Source: Novosphingobium clariflavum (lineage in GTDB: Bacteria > Pseudomonadota > Alphaproteobacteria > Sphingomonadales > Sphingomonadaceae). Taken from it: DNA of 64,000 nucleotides. Below the pieces are notes generated by a model, which saw only the letters and a program-made list of their open reading frames with translations, did not search any database and was not told the DNA's origin. This document shows positions 34,806 through 44,271 of this stretch, in pieces (the stretch's first letter is position 1; every line of letters begins with the position of its first letter). The translations under genes were made by a program, and so were the position numbers. The stretch is from contig NZ_JAPCWC010000010.1 in NCBI RefSeq assembly GCF_026420865.1, positions 62,001-126,000 on the forward strand, written 5' to 3'.

Positions 34806-36958
34806 CAGAAGCGGTAGTCCCAGCTCATCGTGAAGTTGCGCCCGCGACCGGCAAAGAAGTGGGCATTGTCGGTCGGGCGCACGGTCTGGGTATAGTAGTC
34901 GATGTAAAACCTGTCGAAGATGTTCTGCGCCGCCAGCGTCAGCGCGCCGAAACCGGTCTCGTAGCGCAGGCTGAGATCCGTCACGTTGTAGCCGTCGAAG
35001 CTGTAGGTGTCGTTCCAGTTGCCGGGCGAACGCTCGAACTTGCGCGCAAGGAAGAACTGCGTCTGCACCCGCGCCGAGACCGGGCCGTGCCGGTAGCTGG
35101 CGGCCAGGTTCAGGCGGTCGGGCGAGATGTTGGCGCCGTCGAGATCGCGGTCGACCTTGAACACGTCGTCATCCGAACCGTCGGTGCGGCCGATCAGGTG
35201 CGCGTAGCCCGCCGACAGCACGAGGCCGGGCACCGGCGTCTGTGCCGAGAGGTTGAACTCCAGCCCCTGGATCTCGACGCGCTGGCGCTGCACCTCGAAG
35301 ACCCCGCCGGTCTGCACGAGCAGCGAGCCGTTCTTGCTGGTCGACCAGAAATAGGCAGCGCTGGCATCAATGGGCCCGCGCTTGACCTCGACGCCGAGCT
35401 CGCGGTTGTTCGAGACGATCGGCGCGATGTTGACGTAGTTGTCGATCTCCACGCCCGGCGTGTTCACCGCGCGGGCGATGCGGCCGACGTCGGGCACGGT
35501 GTAGCCCTCGGCATAGCTCGCATAGGCGCGGATGCCCTTGAACGGCTCGACGATCACGCCGCCGTTGAGCAGGGTATCGCTGAAGCGCGGGGTGCCGCCG
35601 GTCACGTCGAAACCGCCGCCGTAGCTGGCCAGCGTGTGATAGTCGGCGATCTTGATGCGCACGTCCTCGTGGCGCAGGCCGCCGGCAAGACGCAGCCGGT
35701 CGCCCAGCAGCGCCAGGTTGAACTGCGCGAAGGGGGCAAGGCTGCGATAGTCGGCAGGCGGCACCCAGACGCGGTCGGTGGCGATCAGGCGCTGCTCGGT
35801 CTTGTCGTAGAGCAGGTCGATGCCGACCGTGGCCGTCAGCGCCTCGAAGCCGGGAATCTTGCGTTCGTAGGAGAACTTGCCGCCATACTTGCGGCTGCGG
35901 TTCTGCGACTGGTCGAACAGCGTACCGATCGGCGCCAGCGCGGCGTCCTGGAAGGTGGCGATCGGGGCGATCTCGCCGCCGTAGGTATCGCGCGAGCGGT
36001 TGAAGAAGGCCTGCGCCATCAGGTTGCCGCCCCAAAGGTCGCTGTCGGTATAGGTCAACGCCGCGCTTTCGGTGCGGTTGGTGGCGGGAACGCCCGGCGG
36101 GGTACCGCGCACCGAGGTGGTCGGCAGGTTCTTCGTGTAATCGCCGTTGGCGGCCACGTAGTCGCCATCGCCCTTGAGCTCGAAGCGATTGACCATGAGG
36201 TCGAGCCGCGCGCTGTCGGACACCGCATAGCCGAAGCGGCCGAACACCGACCAGGAGCGGCTGTCCTGCGTCTCGCCCTGGGTAAGGTCGGTGCCGATAC
36301 GCTCGCCGTGCCCGTCATAGAACACGCCGCGCTTCTCGAAGGCGCCGCCGACGGTGGCGTCGAAACGCCCCTCGCGCCAGCCGATCAGCCCCGCGACCTT
36401 GCCGCCGATGCCATCGCCGTGGAAGCCGGTATCGGCATTGCCCTGCACCAGCACCCGGCCGGAGAGGCCGTCCTGCCTGGGCGGGCCGACGGTGACCTGG
36501 TTGACGATGCCGCCGGTGCCGCCGATCCCCTGCAGGGCGTTCGACCCGTAGATCACCTCGACCCGGTCGACGAAGAAGGGATCGATGGTGAAGCCGTCGC
36601 GCGCGCCGTCGCGCAAGGGGGCAGTCTGCGGGATGCCGTTGATCGCATAGAGCGGCGAGCGGCCGCGCAGCGTCTCGCCCGCGCCCGAGAGCTTCTGGCG
36701 CGTCGGCGAGAACGAGGGGGTCAGCGCCGAGACCGCATCCACCACCGAGCCGCCGATGGCGACCTGCTGGTTGAGCGACTGGTTGTCGATCACGTCGACG
36801 GTGAGCGGAAGCGCGTTCACCGGCAGCGCCGTGCGCGCCGCGGTCACGACGATCGCCTGATCCGGGTCGGCCGCCGGATCGGAGACTTGCGCGAAGGCCG
36901 GAACGCTGCCCGCCAGCATCGGCAGGATCAGCAAGGAACGTCGAAATGTGAACAGCAT
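34805..36958 (-). CDS. TonB-dependent siderophore-type receptor
   Basis: This is a 717-residue receptor. The ATG at 36958 is chosen because AGGGA lies six bases upstream and a signal peptide follows at once (MLFTFRRSLLILPMLAGSVPAFAQ). The longer frame to 37111 has no support. The plug region includes IVVTAARTALPVNALPLTVDVID and VEVIYGSNALQGIGGTGGIVNQVT. The barrel ends RGRNFTMSWDYRF. There is no STN domain, so it is a simple transporter. The PepSY reductase-like gene overlaps its stop, which supports an iron-siderophore ligand. Upstream lies a TTGCGACA/TGTTGCAA inverted repeat. Confidence 0.92.
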   Translation of the reverse strand: MLFTFRRSLLILPMLAGSVPAFAQVSDPAADPDQAIVVTAARTALPVNALPLTVDVIDNQSLNQQVAIGGSVVDAVSALTPSFSPTRQKLSGAGETLRGRSPLYAINGIPQTAPLRDGARDGFTIDPFFVDRVEVIYGSNALQGIGGTGGIVNQVTVGPPRQDGLSGRVLVQGNADTGFHGDGIGGKVAGLIGWREGRFDATVGGAFEKRGVFYDGHGERIGTDLTQGETQDSRSWSVFGRFGYAVSDSARLDLMVNRFELKGDGDYVAANGDYTKNLPTTSVRGTPPGVPATNRTESAALTYTDSDLWGGNLMAQAFFNRSRDTYGGEIAPIATFQDAALAPIGTLFDQSQNRSRKYGGKFSYERKIPGFEALTATVGIDLLYDKTEQRLIATDRVWVPPADYRSLAPFAQFNLALLGDRLRLAGGLRHEDVRIKIADYHTLASYGGGFDVTGGTPRFSDTLLNGGVIVEPFKGIRAYASYAEGYTVPDVGRIARAVNTPGVEIDNYVNIAPIVSNNRELGVEVKRGPIDASAAYFWSTSKNGSLLVQTGGVFEVQRQRVEIQGLEFNLSAQTPVPGLVLSAGYAHLIGRTDGSDDDVFKVDRDLDGANISPDRLNLAASYRHGPVSARVQTQFFLARKFERSPGNWNDTYSFDGYNVTDLSLRYETGFGALTLAAQNIFDRFYIDYYTQTVRPTDNAHFFAGRGRNFTMSWDYRF

Positions 36959-36983
36959 GGCTTCCCTCATGTTTGGAAGGCCC

Positions 36984-37009
36984 TGTAACATTTTGCGACA
37001 TTGTTGCAA
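36984..37009. promoter_or_regulatory. TGTAACATT plus TTGCGACA-T-TGTTGCAA inverted repeat
   Basis: The arms TTGCGACA (36993-37000) and TGTTGCAA (37002-37009) differ at one position. They lie 35 bp upstream of the receptor start, next to TGTAACATT. A second TonB receptor (41212) has GTTGCAA-CA-TTGCAAC and TGTAACATT in its own upstream region, so a shared regulator is possible. Confidence 0.45.
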
Positions 37010-37141
37010 GGGATTCGCATTATCGCATTGCGGCAGGCAGGAGCAGCAAGCAGGAACGGCAGGCATTCGGGGCTTGCAGTCCAGCCCGATCTGGCCCAGC
37101 GCCACGCACAAGTCTTCGTTTGGAATTTCAGGATGATGAAA

Positions 37142-37795
37142 ATGAACATGGGACGGCGCCTTGCCGCTCTGGCGATCGGGATCGCGGCCCTGTCAGGGCT
37201 GACATGGAGCCCCGCGCCGGTTCAGGCCGCCGAGACGGCGATGGCCTCCCCCCAGGAACGCGCCCGCATGAAGGACGCGCTGGCCAACGATCCCGGCGTC
37301 CCCAGCCTCGCCCCGCAAGGCTACGATGTCACCATCGTCGTGTTCTCGGACTACCAGTGCCCCTATTGCCGCAAGTTCCACGCCGACCTCAAGCAGCTGA
37401 CCGCCAGCGACCGCAAGCTGCGCGTGGTCTACCGCGACTGGCCGATCTTCGGCGGCGCCTCGCGCGAGGCGGCCCGGACGGCCATGGCCTCGCGCTATCA
37501 GGGCAAGCATGCCGCCTTCAACGACGCGCTGATGGCCGGGCCCGTCAAGCTCGATTCCGCCGCGATCCGCCAGGCCGCCACGCGCGCGAAAGTGGACTGG
37601 GCGCGCCTGCAGGCCGATCTTGCCCGCCACGGCGGCGAGATCGACGCCGCCCTGCAAAGGACCGCCCGCCTCGCCGATACGCTGGGCCTTTCGGGAACCC
37701 CCTCGCTGGTCATCGGCGATTACCTGATCCCCGGCGCCATCGACGGCGCCACGCTACGCAGCGTGGTGGCGAAATCGCGCCCCGCTCAGAAGTAG
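37142..37795 (+). CDS. DsbA-family periplasmic thiol-disulfide protein
   Basis: This 217-residue protein begins with a signal peptide (MNMGRRLAALAIGIAALSG, ending PVQAAETAM). The thioredoxin-like part has the active-site C73-P-Y-C76 in VVFSDYQCPYCRKFHADL, then RVVYRDWPIFGGASREAARTAMA and the cis-proline loop LSGTPSLVIGDYLIPGAI. It resembles DsbA/DsbG-like or ScsC oxidoreductases with an inserted helical domain. The ATG at 37142 has AGGA eight bases upstream; in-frame ATGs at 37133 and 37136 are alternatives. It is divergent from the siderophore receptor, and its end overlaps the next gene by 10 bp. A DsbB-like partner is not in view. Confidence 0.88.
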   Translation: MNMGRRLAALAIGIAALSGLTWSPAPVQAAETAMASPQERARMKDALANDPGVPSLAPQGYDVTIVVFSDYQCPYCRKFHADLKQLTASDRKLRVVYRDWPIFGGASREAARTAMASRYQGKHAAFNDALMAGPVKLDSAAIRQAATRAKVDWARLQADLARHGGEIDAALQRTARLADTLGLSGTPSLVIGDYLIPGAIDGATLRSVVAKSRPAQK

Positions 37796-38289
37796 ATGTC
37801 GACGTAGTCGGTCAGATCGTCGCACCATTCGAATTCGCGCAGCCGGTAATAGCGGCGGTTCTGGGTCACGGCAAAACGCCAGGTCCTGTCCGCCGAGCAG
37901 GCGCGGCCGCGATCGGGCGTGTTGGTGATGCTGATCCGGCCCTGGAACGTGAAGTAGTCGGCGCCGATCTCGGTGATGGTCCCGTCGAGCGCCAGCAGCC
38001 CAGGGCCGTTGGCATCGGCCTGGCGCCCATGCAGCTTCCACACCCCGGCTTCCCGGCTGACCATCAGCGCGCCGCGATGGTCCCAATCGATCCACTGGAG
38101 CGTCAGCCCCTTGTTCGCCAGCAGGCGCCGGGCCCCTTCCTGGTCGAGAATGCGGGTCGCGGGGCGCGCGACCGTCCCGCTGGTGCGGTCCTGCGCACCG
38201 GCAGCCCGTGACGATCCGCCGGGCGCAAGACCGGCCAATGCCAGTACCAGTGCCAGCAGCGCCGCCCCGCCCCTGATCTGCGGCCTCAT
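37786..38289 (-). CDS. secreted hypothetical protein of about 167 residues
   Basis: From the ATG at 38289, with AGGAG about ten bases upstream, the protein starts MRPQIRGGAALLALVLALAG and has a likely signal cleavage near SSRAAGAQ. The mature part contains ILDQEGARRLLANKGLTLQWI, a pair of cysteines (RGRACSADRTW and FEWCDDLTD) that may form a disulfide, and many aromatics, ending DYVDIYF. I do not recognise the family. It converges on the DsbA-like gene with a 10-bp overlap, and disulfide formation by that neighbour would be plausible. A much longer frame on this strand running to 40776 is a shadow of the GH3 gene. Confidence 0.7.
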   Translation of the reverse strand: MRPQIRGGAALLALVLALAGLAPGGSSRAAGAQDRTSGTVARPATRILDQEGARRLLANKGLTLQWIDWDHRGALMVSREAGVWKLHGRQADANGPGLLALDGTITEIGADYFTFQGRISITNTPDRGRACSADRTWRFAVTQNRRYYRLREFEWCDDLTDYVDIYF

Positions 38290-38598
38290 GCTTGCCACGC
38301 TCCTGTTCATCCTTTGCCTGTCCGGTCCGGCGCGTTGTCGGCGCCGCCGTCCGAACTCTGCACCAACAAGGGGCGCGGCGCAAACGGCGAGGCTGGACGG
38401 GGGCGAAGGACCGGGGGGCCAAGGACGGGGGGCCAAGAACCGGCGCGCGTCCCGCGCCGCGTGGGCGTGGCAGGGGCGACCTGCCGTTTGCGGGACGAGA
38501 CGATCCGCCGCCTGCACGCCCTCTTCCCGACGCGCGGCGGAACCGTTACTCCCCCTTGTCGACCGTCCTCCTCCCCCAAAGACCGACAGGGATCCGCA

Positions 38599-40914
38599 AT
38601 GACTTCGAAAAGCAAGTTCCGCCGCAAGGCCCTTACCGGCGCGGCCCTGGCAGCCACGCTGGCCGCATCCGGCCCGGCCATGGCGCAAGGCAAGGCCGCA
38701 GCAGGGGCGCCCAGCGAGGAAGCGGTCCGCGCCCGCGCCGATGCCCTGATCGCGCAGATGACCCCGGAGGAGAAGGCCGGGCAGATCACCCAGTACTTCG
38801 ACTTCACCGATTCCCCGGACGAGGCCCGCCGCGTCACCGACGAGATGGCCGCCGGCCGGGCCGGTTCGCTGCTCTTCGTGCACGATCCCGCCGAACTCAA
38901 CCGCCTGCAGCACATCGCCGTCGAGAAGACCCGGCTCAAGATCCCGCTGCTGTTCGGCTTTGACGTGATCCACGGCCTGCGCACGATCATGCCGGTGCCG
39001 ATCGCGGTGGCGGCCAGCTGGGACCCCAAGGTGGCGGAAGACGGCCAGGCGGTTGCCGCCGCCGAAGCGCGCGCGGCGGGCCTGCACTGGGCCTTCGCGC
39101 CGATGGTCGACATCGCCCGCGATCCGCGCTGGGGCCGCATCGTCGAAGGCGCCGGCGAAGACCCCTATCTCGGCAGCGCCATGGCCGCCGCGCAAGTGCG
39201 CGGCTTCCAGGGCGCCTATATCGGCAGCGCCGGCCGCATCATCGCCGGCCCCAAGCACTTCGCCGGTTACGGCGCCTCGATCGGCGGGCGCGACTATGAC
39301 GAGGTCAACCTGTCCGACAGCGAACTGTGGAACGTCTACCTCAAGCCCTTCAAGGCCGCCGTCGATGCCGGGGCGGGCAATATCATGAGCGCCTACATGG
39401 GCGTCAACGGCGTGCCCGCCACCGGCAACCGCTGGCTGCTGACCGACGTGCTGCGCAAGACCTGGGGCTTCAAGGGCTTTGTCGTCACCGATGCCGGTGC
39501 CGCCTTCGACCTCAAGACGCACGGCTTTGCCGCCAGCACCGAGGATGCGGGCGTGCGCGCGCTGAGCGCGGGCGTGGACATGGAAATGGCGCCGCCGTTC
39601 GGCCAGTCCGCGTTCAAGACGCTGCCGCAGTCGCTGGCGGCAGGCAGGATCACCACAGCCCAGCTCGACGACGCGGTGCGCCACGTGCTCGAAGCCAAGA
39701 TCCGCATGGGCCTTTTCGAGAAGCCCTACGTCGACCTCAAGCAGGCAGCCCGCGTGCTGGCCGACCCCGCGCACCGCGAGGTCGCACGCGTCGCAGCCGA
39801 GCGCAGCGCCGTGCTGCTGCGCAATGAGGGCGCCACGCTGCCGCTCAGCCGCAGCGCGCTCAAGTCGGTCGCGGTGATCGGCCCGCTTGCCGATTCCGCG
39901 CGCGACACCGTGGGCCCCTGGGTGTTCGACCAGGACGACAAGGAAACCGTCACCGTGCTCGCCGGCATCAAGGCCGAACTGGGCAGCGGCGTGAAGGTCT
40001 CCTATTCGCCGGGCGTGACACTGCCCGCACGCGTCAACAAGTCGATCTTCCAGTCGGACGAGCAGTTCGCGGCCGGCAAGGCCCAGAACGTCGACGACAC
40101 GCCCGAGCTCGCCCGCGCCGTGGCGCTGGCGAAGGATGCCGACGTTGCCGTTCTGGTACTGGGCGAAGGCCAGATCATGATCGGCGAGAATGCCTCGCGC
40201 TCCTCGCTCGACCTGCCGGGTCGCCAGCAGGAACTGCTCGACGCGGTGATCGCCACCGGCAAGCCGGTCGTCGTCCTGCTGATGAGCGCGCGCCCGCTCG
40301 ACCTCAAGGGCGCCAAACCCGCAGCGCTCATGGACATCTGGTATCCCGGCACCCGGGGCGGCACGGCGGTGGCCAACCTGCTGTTCGGCAAGGTCTCGCC
40401 CGGCGGCAAGCTGCCCTACTCCTGGCCGCGCGACATCGGCCAGCTGCCGCTGCCCTATGCGCACCTCACCACCCACCAGCCCAAGACGGTGGAGGAGCGC
40501 TACTGGAACGAGCCGAGCACGCCGCTCTATCCCTTCGGCTACGGCCTGTCCTATTCGACCTTCGCGTTTTCCAACCTCAGGCTGGACAAGACCCGGGTCG
40601 CGCGCGGAGAGGCGGTGCCGGTCTCGGTCGAGGTGCGCAACACCGGCAGCCGCAAGGCCGACGAAGTGGCGCAGCTCTACATCCACCAGCGCTACGGCAC
40701 CGCCGCGCGCCCGGTGCGCGAGCTCAAGGGCTTCGAACGCGTGACGCTGGAGCCGGGCCAGACCCGCACCGTGCACTTCACGCTGCGCCCCGAGGACCTC
40801 AGCTACTGGGCGGCCTCCACCCGTTCCTTCGTGCAGGATGCCAGCACGTTCGACGTCTACGTCGGCGACAGCTCCGCCGCCGCGCTCAGCGCCAGCTTCG
40901 AAGTGGCAGGCTGA
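38599..40914 (+). CDS. glycoside hydrolase family 3 beta-glucosidase, BglX-like
   Basis: This 771-residue secreted enzyme has a signal peptide ending GPAMAQG. The TIM-barrel part has FGFDVIHGLRT, RDPRWGRIVEGAGEDPYLG and GPKHFAGYG, and the nucleophile D298 in GFVVTDAGA. The second alpha/beta domain has GENASRSSLDLPGRQ, where E530 is the likely acid/base. A fibronectin-III-like domain closes the protein (PVSVEVRNTGSRKADEVAQLYI). It should cleave terminal beta-glucosides or related oligosaccharides in the periplasm. AGGGA lies six bases before the ATG. A hairpin follows its stop and a large TonB receptor comes next, hinting at a small glycan-use locus. Confidence 0.93.
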   Translation: MTSKSKFRRKALTGAALAATLAASGPAMAQGKAAAGAPSEEAVRARADALIAQMTPEEKAGQITQYFDFTDSPDEARRVTDEMAAGRAGSLLFVHDPAELNRLQHIAVEKTRLKIPLLFGFDVIHGLRTIMPVPIAVAASWDPKVAEDGQAVAAAEARAAGLHWAFAPMVDIARDPRWGRIVEGAGEDPYLGSAMAAAQVRGFQGAYIGSAGRIIAGPKHFAGYGASIGGRDYDEVNLSDSELWNVYLKPFKAAVDAGAGNIMSAYMGVNGVPATGNRWLLTDVLRKTWGFKGFVVTDAGAAFDLKTHGFAASTEDAGVRALSAGVDMEMAPPFGQSAFKTLPQSLAAGRITTAQLDDAVRHVLEAKIRMGLFEKPYVDLKQAARVLADPAHREVARVAAERSAVLLRNEGATLPLSRSALKSVAVIGPLADSARDTVGPWVFDQDDKETVTVLAGIKAELGSGVKVSYSPGVTLPARVNKSIFQSDEQFAAGKAQNVDDTPELARAVALAKDADVAVLVLGEGQIMIGENASRSSLDLPGRQQELLDAVIATGKPVVVLLMSARPLDLKGAKPAALMDIWYPGTRGGTAVANLLFGKVSPGGKLPYSWPRDIGQLPLPYAHLTTHQPKTVEERYWNEPSTPLYPFGYGLSYSTFAFSNLRLDKTRVARGEAVPVSVEVRNTGSRKADEVAQLYIHQRYGTAARPVRELKGFERVTLEPGQTRTVHFTLRPEDLSYWAASTRSFVQDASTFDVYVGDSSAAALSASFEVAG

Positions 40915-40924
40915 CGCCGGCCCC

Positions 40925-40976
40925 GCTCTCCCACCCGCCCGCGCCGGGCCGCTGCCCTTGCGGCGGGTGGGAGAGC
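40925..40976 (+). terminator. perfect 15-bp hairpin after the GH3 gene
   Basis: GCTCTCCCACCCGCC (40925-40939) and GGCGGGTGGGAGAGC (40962-40976) are perfect inverted arms around a 22-base loop, ten bases after the GH3 stop. No T-run follows, so it may stop transcription with help or protect the 3' end. Confidence 0.6.
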
Positions 40977-41041
40977 AGAATTCACGGGTTGCGGCATAGA
41001 ACAGGTGCCCACCGCGCCACTTGCCAAAAGATCATCCGAAA

Positions 41042-41057
41042 GTTGCAACATTGCAAC
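41042..41057. promoter_or_regulatory. GTTGCAA-CA-TTGCAAC palindrome upstream of the TonB receptor
   Basis: This is a perfect 7-2-7 inverted repeat 155 bp before the receptor ATG. TGTAACATT follows at about 41082-41090. Both echo the motif pair upstream of the receptor at 36958. It could bind a LacI- or GntR-type regulator; none is encoded next to it. Confidence 0.5.
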
Positions 41058-41211
41058 GGGTGTCCGAATTGTTGCGAAGCGTGTAACATTCTCATTGCAC
41101 ATTTTCCGCGATTGCAGAGGTTTGCAGACATTCAGTGCATCGTCGTCTCGATGAAGCGCGAACCGACCGGTGGCCGGGATCCGGCCTCGGGGCAACCGAA
41201 GGAATGCAGAC

Positions 41212-44190
41212 ATGTTTACGCGCAAGGACCGGCTGCTGCTCGGCGCCGCAGCCCTCCCGGCATTGGCCCTGCTGTCGCCGATGCAGGCGCTGGCGCAGGA
41301 CGCTGAGGGGAGCGACCAGGCCAGCGAGCAGCCCATCATCGTCACCGGCTCGCGCATCGCGCGCCCGGAACTGGATACCCCCAACCCAGTCACCGTGGTC
41401 ACCGCCCAGGACATCGCCAATTCCGGCACGACCAACCTGACCGACTACCTGAAGACGATCCCCGCGCTGCAGGGTTCGCGCAGTTCGTACAACAGCAGCG
41501 GTGATCGCGCCGGCATCGGCGGCACCGGGCTCAACCTGCTCGACTTGCGTAATCTCGGCACCCAGCGCACGCTGGTGCTGATCGACGGCCGCCGCCAGGT
41601 CGCCTCGGTGGACGGCACCCAGTCGGTCGACATCAACACGATCCCGACCGACCTGATCGAGCGCGTCGAAGTGCTGACCGGCGGCGCCTCGGCGGTCTAC
41701 GGCGCCGACGGCGTCTCGGGCGTGGTCAACTTCATCCAGAAGAAGGACTTCGAAGGCCTGACCGCGCGCGTGCAGAACGGCCTGTCGAAGTACGGCGATG
41801 CCGGTCAGCGGCTGATCGCGATCACCGCCGGCCACAACTTCGCAGACGGGCGCGGCAACTTCGCGGTGGCCTGGGAGCACGGCGAGGAAGACCGTCTCAG
41901 CTCGCACAGCCGCAAGTGGCTGGACGGGGAGAACAAGGTCGGCTTCTTCCTCAACTCGGCCGACACCGAGACCGGCAATCAGAACAACGACGGGATCCCC
42001 GACTACATTCCGCTGCGCAACATCCGCTACAACGACACCTCGCGCCAGGGCGGCATCGACGTCGATTTCGACGGCATCCCCGATTTTGTCGGCGCGCAGG
42101 GCCTGCCCTATGATCCCGGCACGCCGGTGCCGCTCTATTACCAGCAGGGCGGTTCGGGCACGCTCGCCTCGGACTACGCGAACGATCTGCTGCCCAGGAT
42201 CAACCGCGACATCGTCAGCGCGGTGTTCCACTTCGATTTCAGCGATGCCTTCAAGCTCTACGCCGAAGGCAAGTACGCCAACACGCGTTCCTATTCGGTC
42301 GCACAGCCGACCTGGGACTATTACCTCTATATCCCGGAGGACAATCCCTACATCCCGGCCGCCGTCCGCCCCTATATCGATCCCGATAACGGCGGCGTTC
42401 TGGTCAACCGCGACAACTTCGACTTCGGGCGCCGCGGCGAGGACATCACCCGCGAAACCATCCGCGGCGTGCTGGGCGCGAAGGGCGATCTCAGCCCGAA
42501 CCTTTCCTACGACGTGTCCTACGTCTATGGCCGCTCGAAGATCAGATCGCACTATACCAACAACATGATCACCGACCGCTACTATGCGGCGATCGATGCG
42601 GTCAGCGACGGCAACGGCGGGGTGACCTGCCGCGTCAACCTCGACCCGAGCTGGACGCCCTACCAGCCCTACAACAACACCCGCAGCGAAATCCCGCCGA
42701 CGACCTTCTCGCCCGGCGACTGCATGCCGCTCAACCTGTTCGGCGAGAACGCGGCCGGCAACCAGGCGGCGCTGGACTGGATCATGGCCGACACCATCGA
42801 TCGCACCACGCTGACCCAGCACGTGCTGAACGGCGCCATCACCGGCAACTCGAAGGGCATCTTCGAACTGCCCGGCGGACCGATCTCGTTCGCTCTGGGC
42901 GGTGAGTACCGCAAGGAGAAGAGCAGCTTCGTCGCCGACGAACTGGCGGCACAAGGCCTCACCTTCACCAACTCGCTGGGCAATACCAAGGGTTCGTTCG
43001 ACGTCTGGGAAGCCTTCGCCGAAGTCGACGTGCCGATCCTGGCCGACATGCCCTTCGCCAAGCGCCTCGGCGTCAACGGCGCCTTCCGCTATTCGGACTA
43101 TTCGAGCATCGGTTCGACCAATGCCTGGAAGGTCGGCGGCGAGTGGGCGCCGGTGCGCGACATCACCTTGCGCGGCACTTATTCCAAGGCCGTGCGCGCG
43201 CCGAACATCAGCGAACTCTACAGCCAGGTCTCGCAGACCTACGAGTTCATCGACGATCCCTGCGGCAGCAACTACCTGCAGAACGGTACGCAGTACCGCG
43301 TGAACAACTGCCAGGCCCTGCTGTCCTCGCTCGGCGTCGCCGATCCGTCGAAATATGACGATACCCGCAGCTCGAACATCGCCGGCTATTCGGGCGGCAA
43401 CCCCAATCTCAGGGAAGAAACGGCCAAGACCTGGACGGCCGGCGTGGTCATCCAGCCGTCGTTCATTCCGCGCCTGTCGATCACCGCCGACTGGTACGAC
43501 ATCCGCATCAAGAACGCGATCAACACGGTCGACGCGCAGACGGTGGCGGATCTCTGCGTCGATCAGGCCACGCTGGACAACCAGTACTGTTCGGCGATCA
43601 CCCGCCAGAACGGCACGGCCGGCGGCGCCAAGGCGGGCAACATCATCAGCTTCCTGACCGGGCCGCTGAACGTTGCCAATATCCGCACGTCCGGCCTCGA
43701 CTTTGCGCTGAACTACGTGCTGCCGACGGATGGCTACGGCACCTTCGGCGCGCGGGTGGTGGGCAACTACCTGCACCGCCTCAAGCAGGTTCCGATCCCC
43801 GGCGCCGATGCGGTCAACGAAGCCTATGTCGCCGCCAACGTCTCGCCCAAGTTCCAGGTCACCACCGACCTCACCTGGGCCAAGGGACCGGTCAGCCTCG
43901 ACTGGCAGGTCAACTACATGTCCGCGATGTATCGCTATGACCGCCAGACCATCGCCAGCAACCCGGACGTGGTCGCGCCGAAGTACCTGAAGCTCAAGGA
44001 ACGCTTCACCCACGACCTCAGCATGACCTACGACATCGACGACCAGTTCCAGGTCTATGGCGGCATCAACAACATGTTCGACCAGAAGCCCGCCCTGGGT
44101 TCGATGAACACGCCGATCAGCGCGGTCGGCCGCTACTTCTTCCTGGGCGCCCGCATCAAGCTGGCCGACCTGTTCGGCGGGGCAAAGTAA
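41212..44190 (+). CDS. large TonB-dependent receptor, likely for oligosaccharide or peptide ligands
   Basis: This 992-residue receptor has a signal peptide ending PMQALAQDAE. Its TonB-box region is QPIIVTGSRIARPELDTPNP, the usual sphingomonad/Caulobacter form. The plug includes LVLIDGRRQVASVDGTQSVD and RVEVLTGGASAVYGADGVSGV, and the barrel contains long extracellular loops. It ends FFLGARIKLADLFGGAK, not in a classic aromatic residue. AAGGA lies nine bases before the ATG. The GH3 glucosidase is 297 bp upstream, suggesting a sugar ligand, but this group also imports other substrates. A clear terminator follows. Confidence 0.92.
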   Translation: MFTRKDRLLLGAAALPALALLSPMQALAQDAEGSDQASEQPIIVTGSRIARPELDTPNPVTVVTAQDIANSGTTNLTDYLKTIPALQGSRSSYNSSGDRAGIGGTGLNLLDLRNLGTQRTLVLIDGRRQVASVDGTQSVDINTIPTDLIERVEVLTGGASAVYGADGVSGVVNFIQKKDFEGLTARVQNGLSKYGDAGQRLIAITAGHNFADGRGNFAVAWEHGEEDRLSSHSRKWLDGENKVGFFLNSADTETGNQNNDGIPDYIPLRNIRYNDTSRQGGIDVDFDGIPDFVGAQGLPYDPGTPVPLYYQQGGSGTLASDYANDLLPRINRDIVSAVFHFDFSDAFKLYAEGKYANTRSYSVAQPTWDYYLYIPEDNPYIPAAVRPYIDPDNGGVLVNRDNFDFGRRGEDITRETIRGVLGAKGDLSPNLSYDVSYVYGRSKIRSHYTNNMITDRYYAAIDAVSDGNGGVTCRVNLDPSWTPYQPYNNTRSEIPPTTFSPGDCMPLNLFGENAAGNQAALDWIMADTIDRTTLTQHVLNGAITGNSKGIFELPGGPISFALGGEYRKEKSSFVADELAAQGLTFTNSLGNTKGSFDVWEAFAEVDVPILADMPFAKRLGVNGAFRYSDYSSIGSTNAWKVGGEWAPVRDITLRGTYSKAVRAPNISELYSQVSQTYEFIDDPCGSNYLQNGTQYRVNNCQALLSSLGVADPSKYDDTRSSNIAGYSGGNPNLREETAKTWTAGVVIQPSFIPRLSITADWYDIRIKNAINTVDAQTVADLCVDQATLDNQYCSAITRQNGTAGGAKAGNIISFLTGPLNVANIRTSGLDFALNYVLPTDGYGTFGARVVGNYLHRLKQVPIPGADAVNEAYVAANVSPKFQVTTDLTWAKGPVSLDWQVNYMSAMYRYDRQTIASNPDVVAPKYLKLKERFTHDLSMTYDIDDQFQVYGGINNMFDQKPALGSMNTPISAVGRYFFLGARIKLADLFGGAK

Positions 44191-44216
44191 GCGCCCTCGC
44201 CAAGAGCAGCCCATAG

Positions 44217-44255
44217 ACAGGGGCGGGGTCGCAGGATCCCGCCCCTGTTGTTTTT
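44217..44255 (+). terminator. intrinsic terminator of the large TonB receptor
   Basis: ACAGGGGCGGG (44217-44227) pairs with CCCGCCCCTGT (44238-44248) over 11 bp and is followed by TGTTTTT. It lies 27 bases after the stop codon. The strong stem with a T-run makes this the clearest intrinsic terminator in the window. Confidence 0.88.
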
Positions 44256-44271
44256 GGCATGACCCAGACGT

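Noticed and set aside
37009..37030. Fur box upstream of the siderophore-type receptor
   Set aside because: The ATTCGCATTATCGCATTGCG stretch has repeated GCAT steps but only loosely fits alphaproteobacterial Fur or Irr sites.
41092..44214. Minus-strand open frame of 1040 codons
   Set aside because: It mirrors the TonB receptor on the plus strand, is Val-Asp-Arg rich and has no motif.
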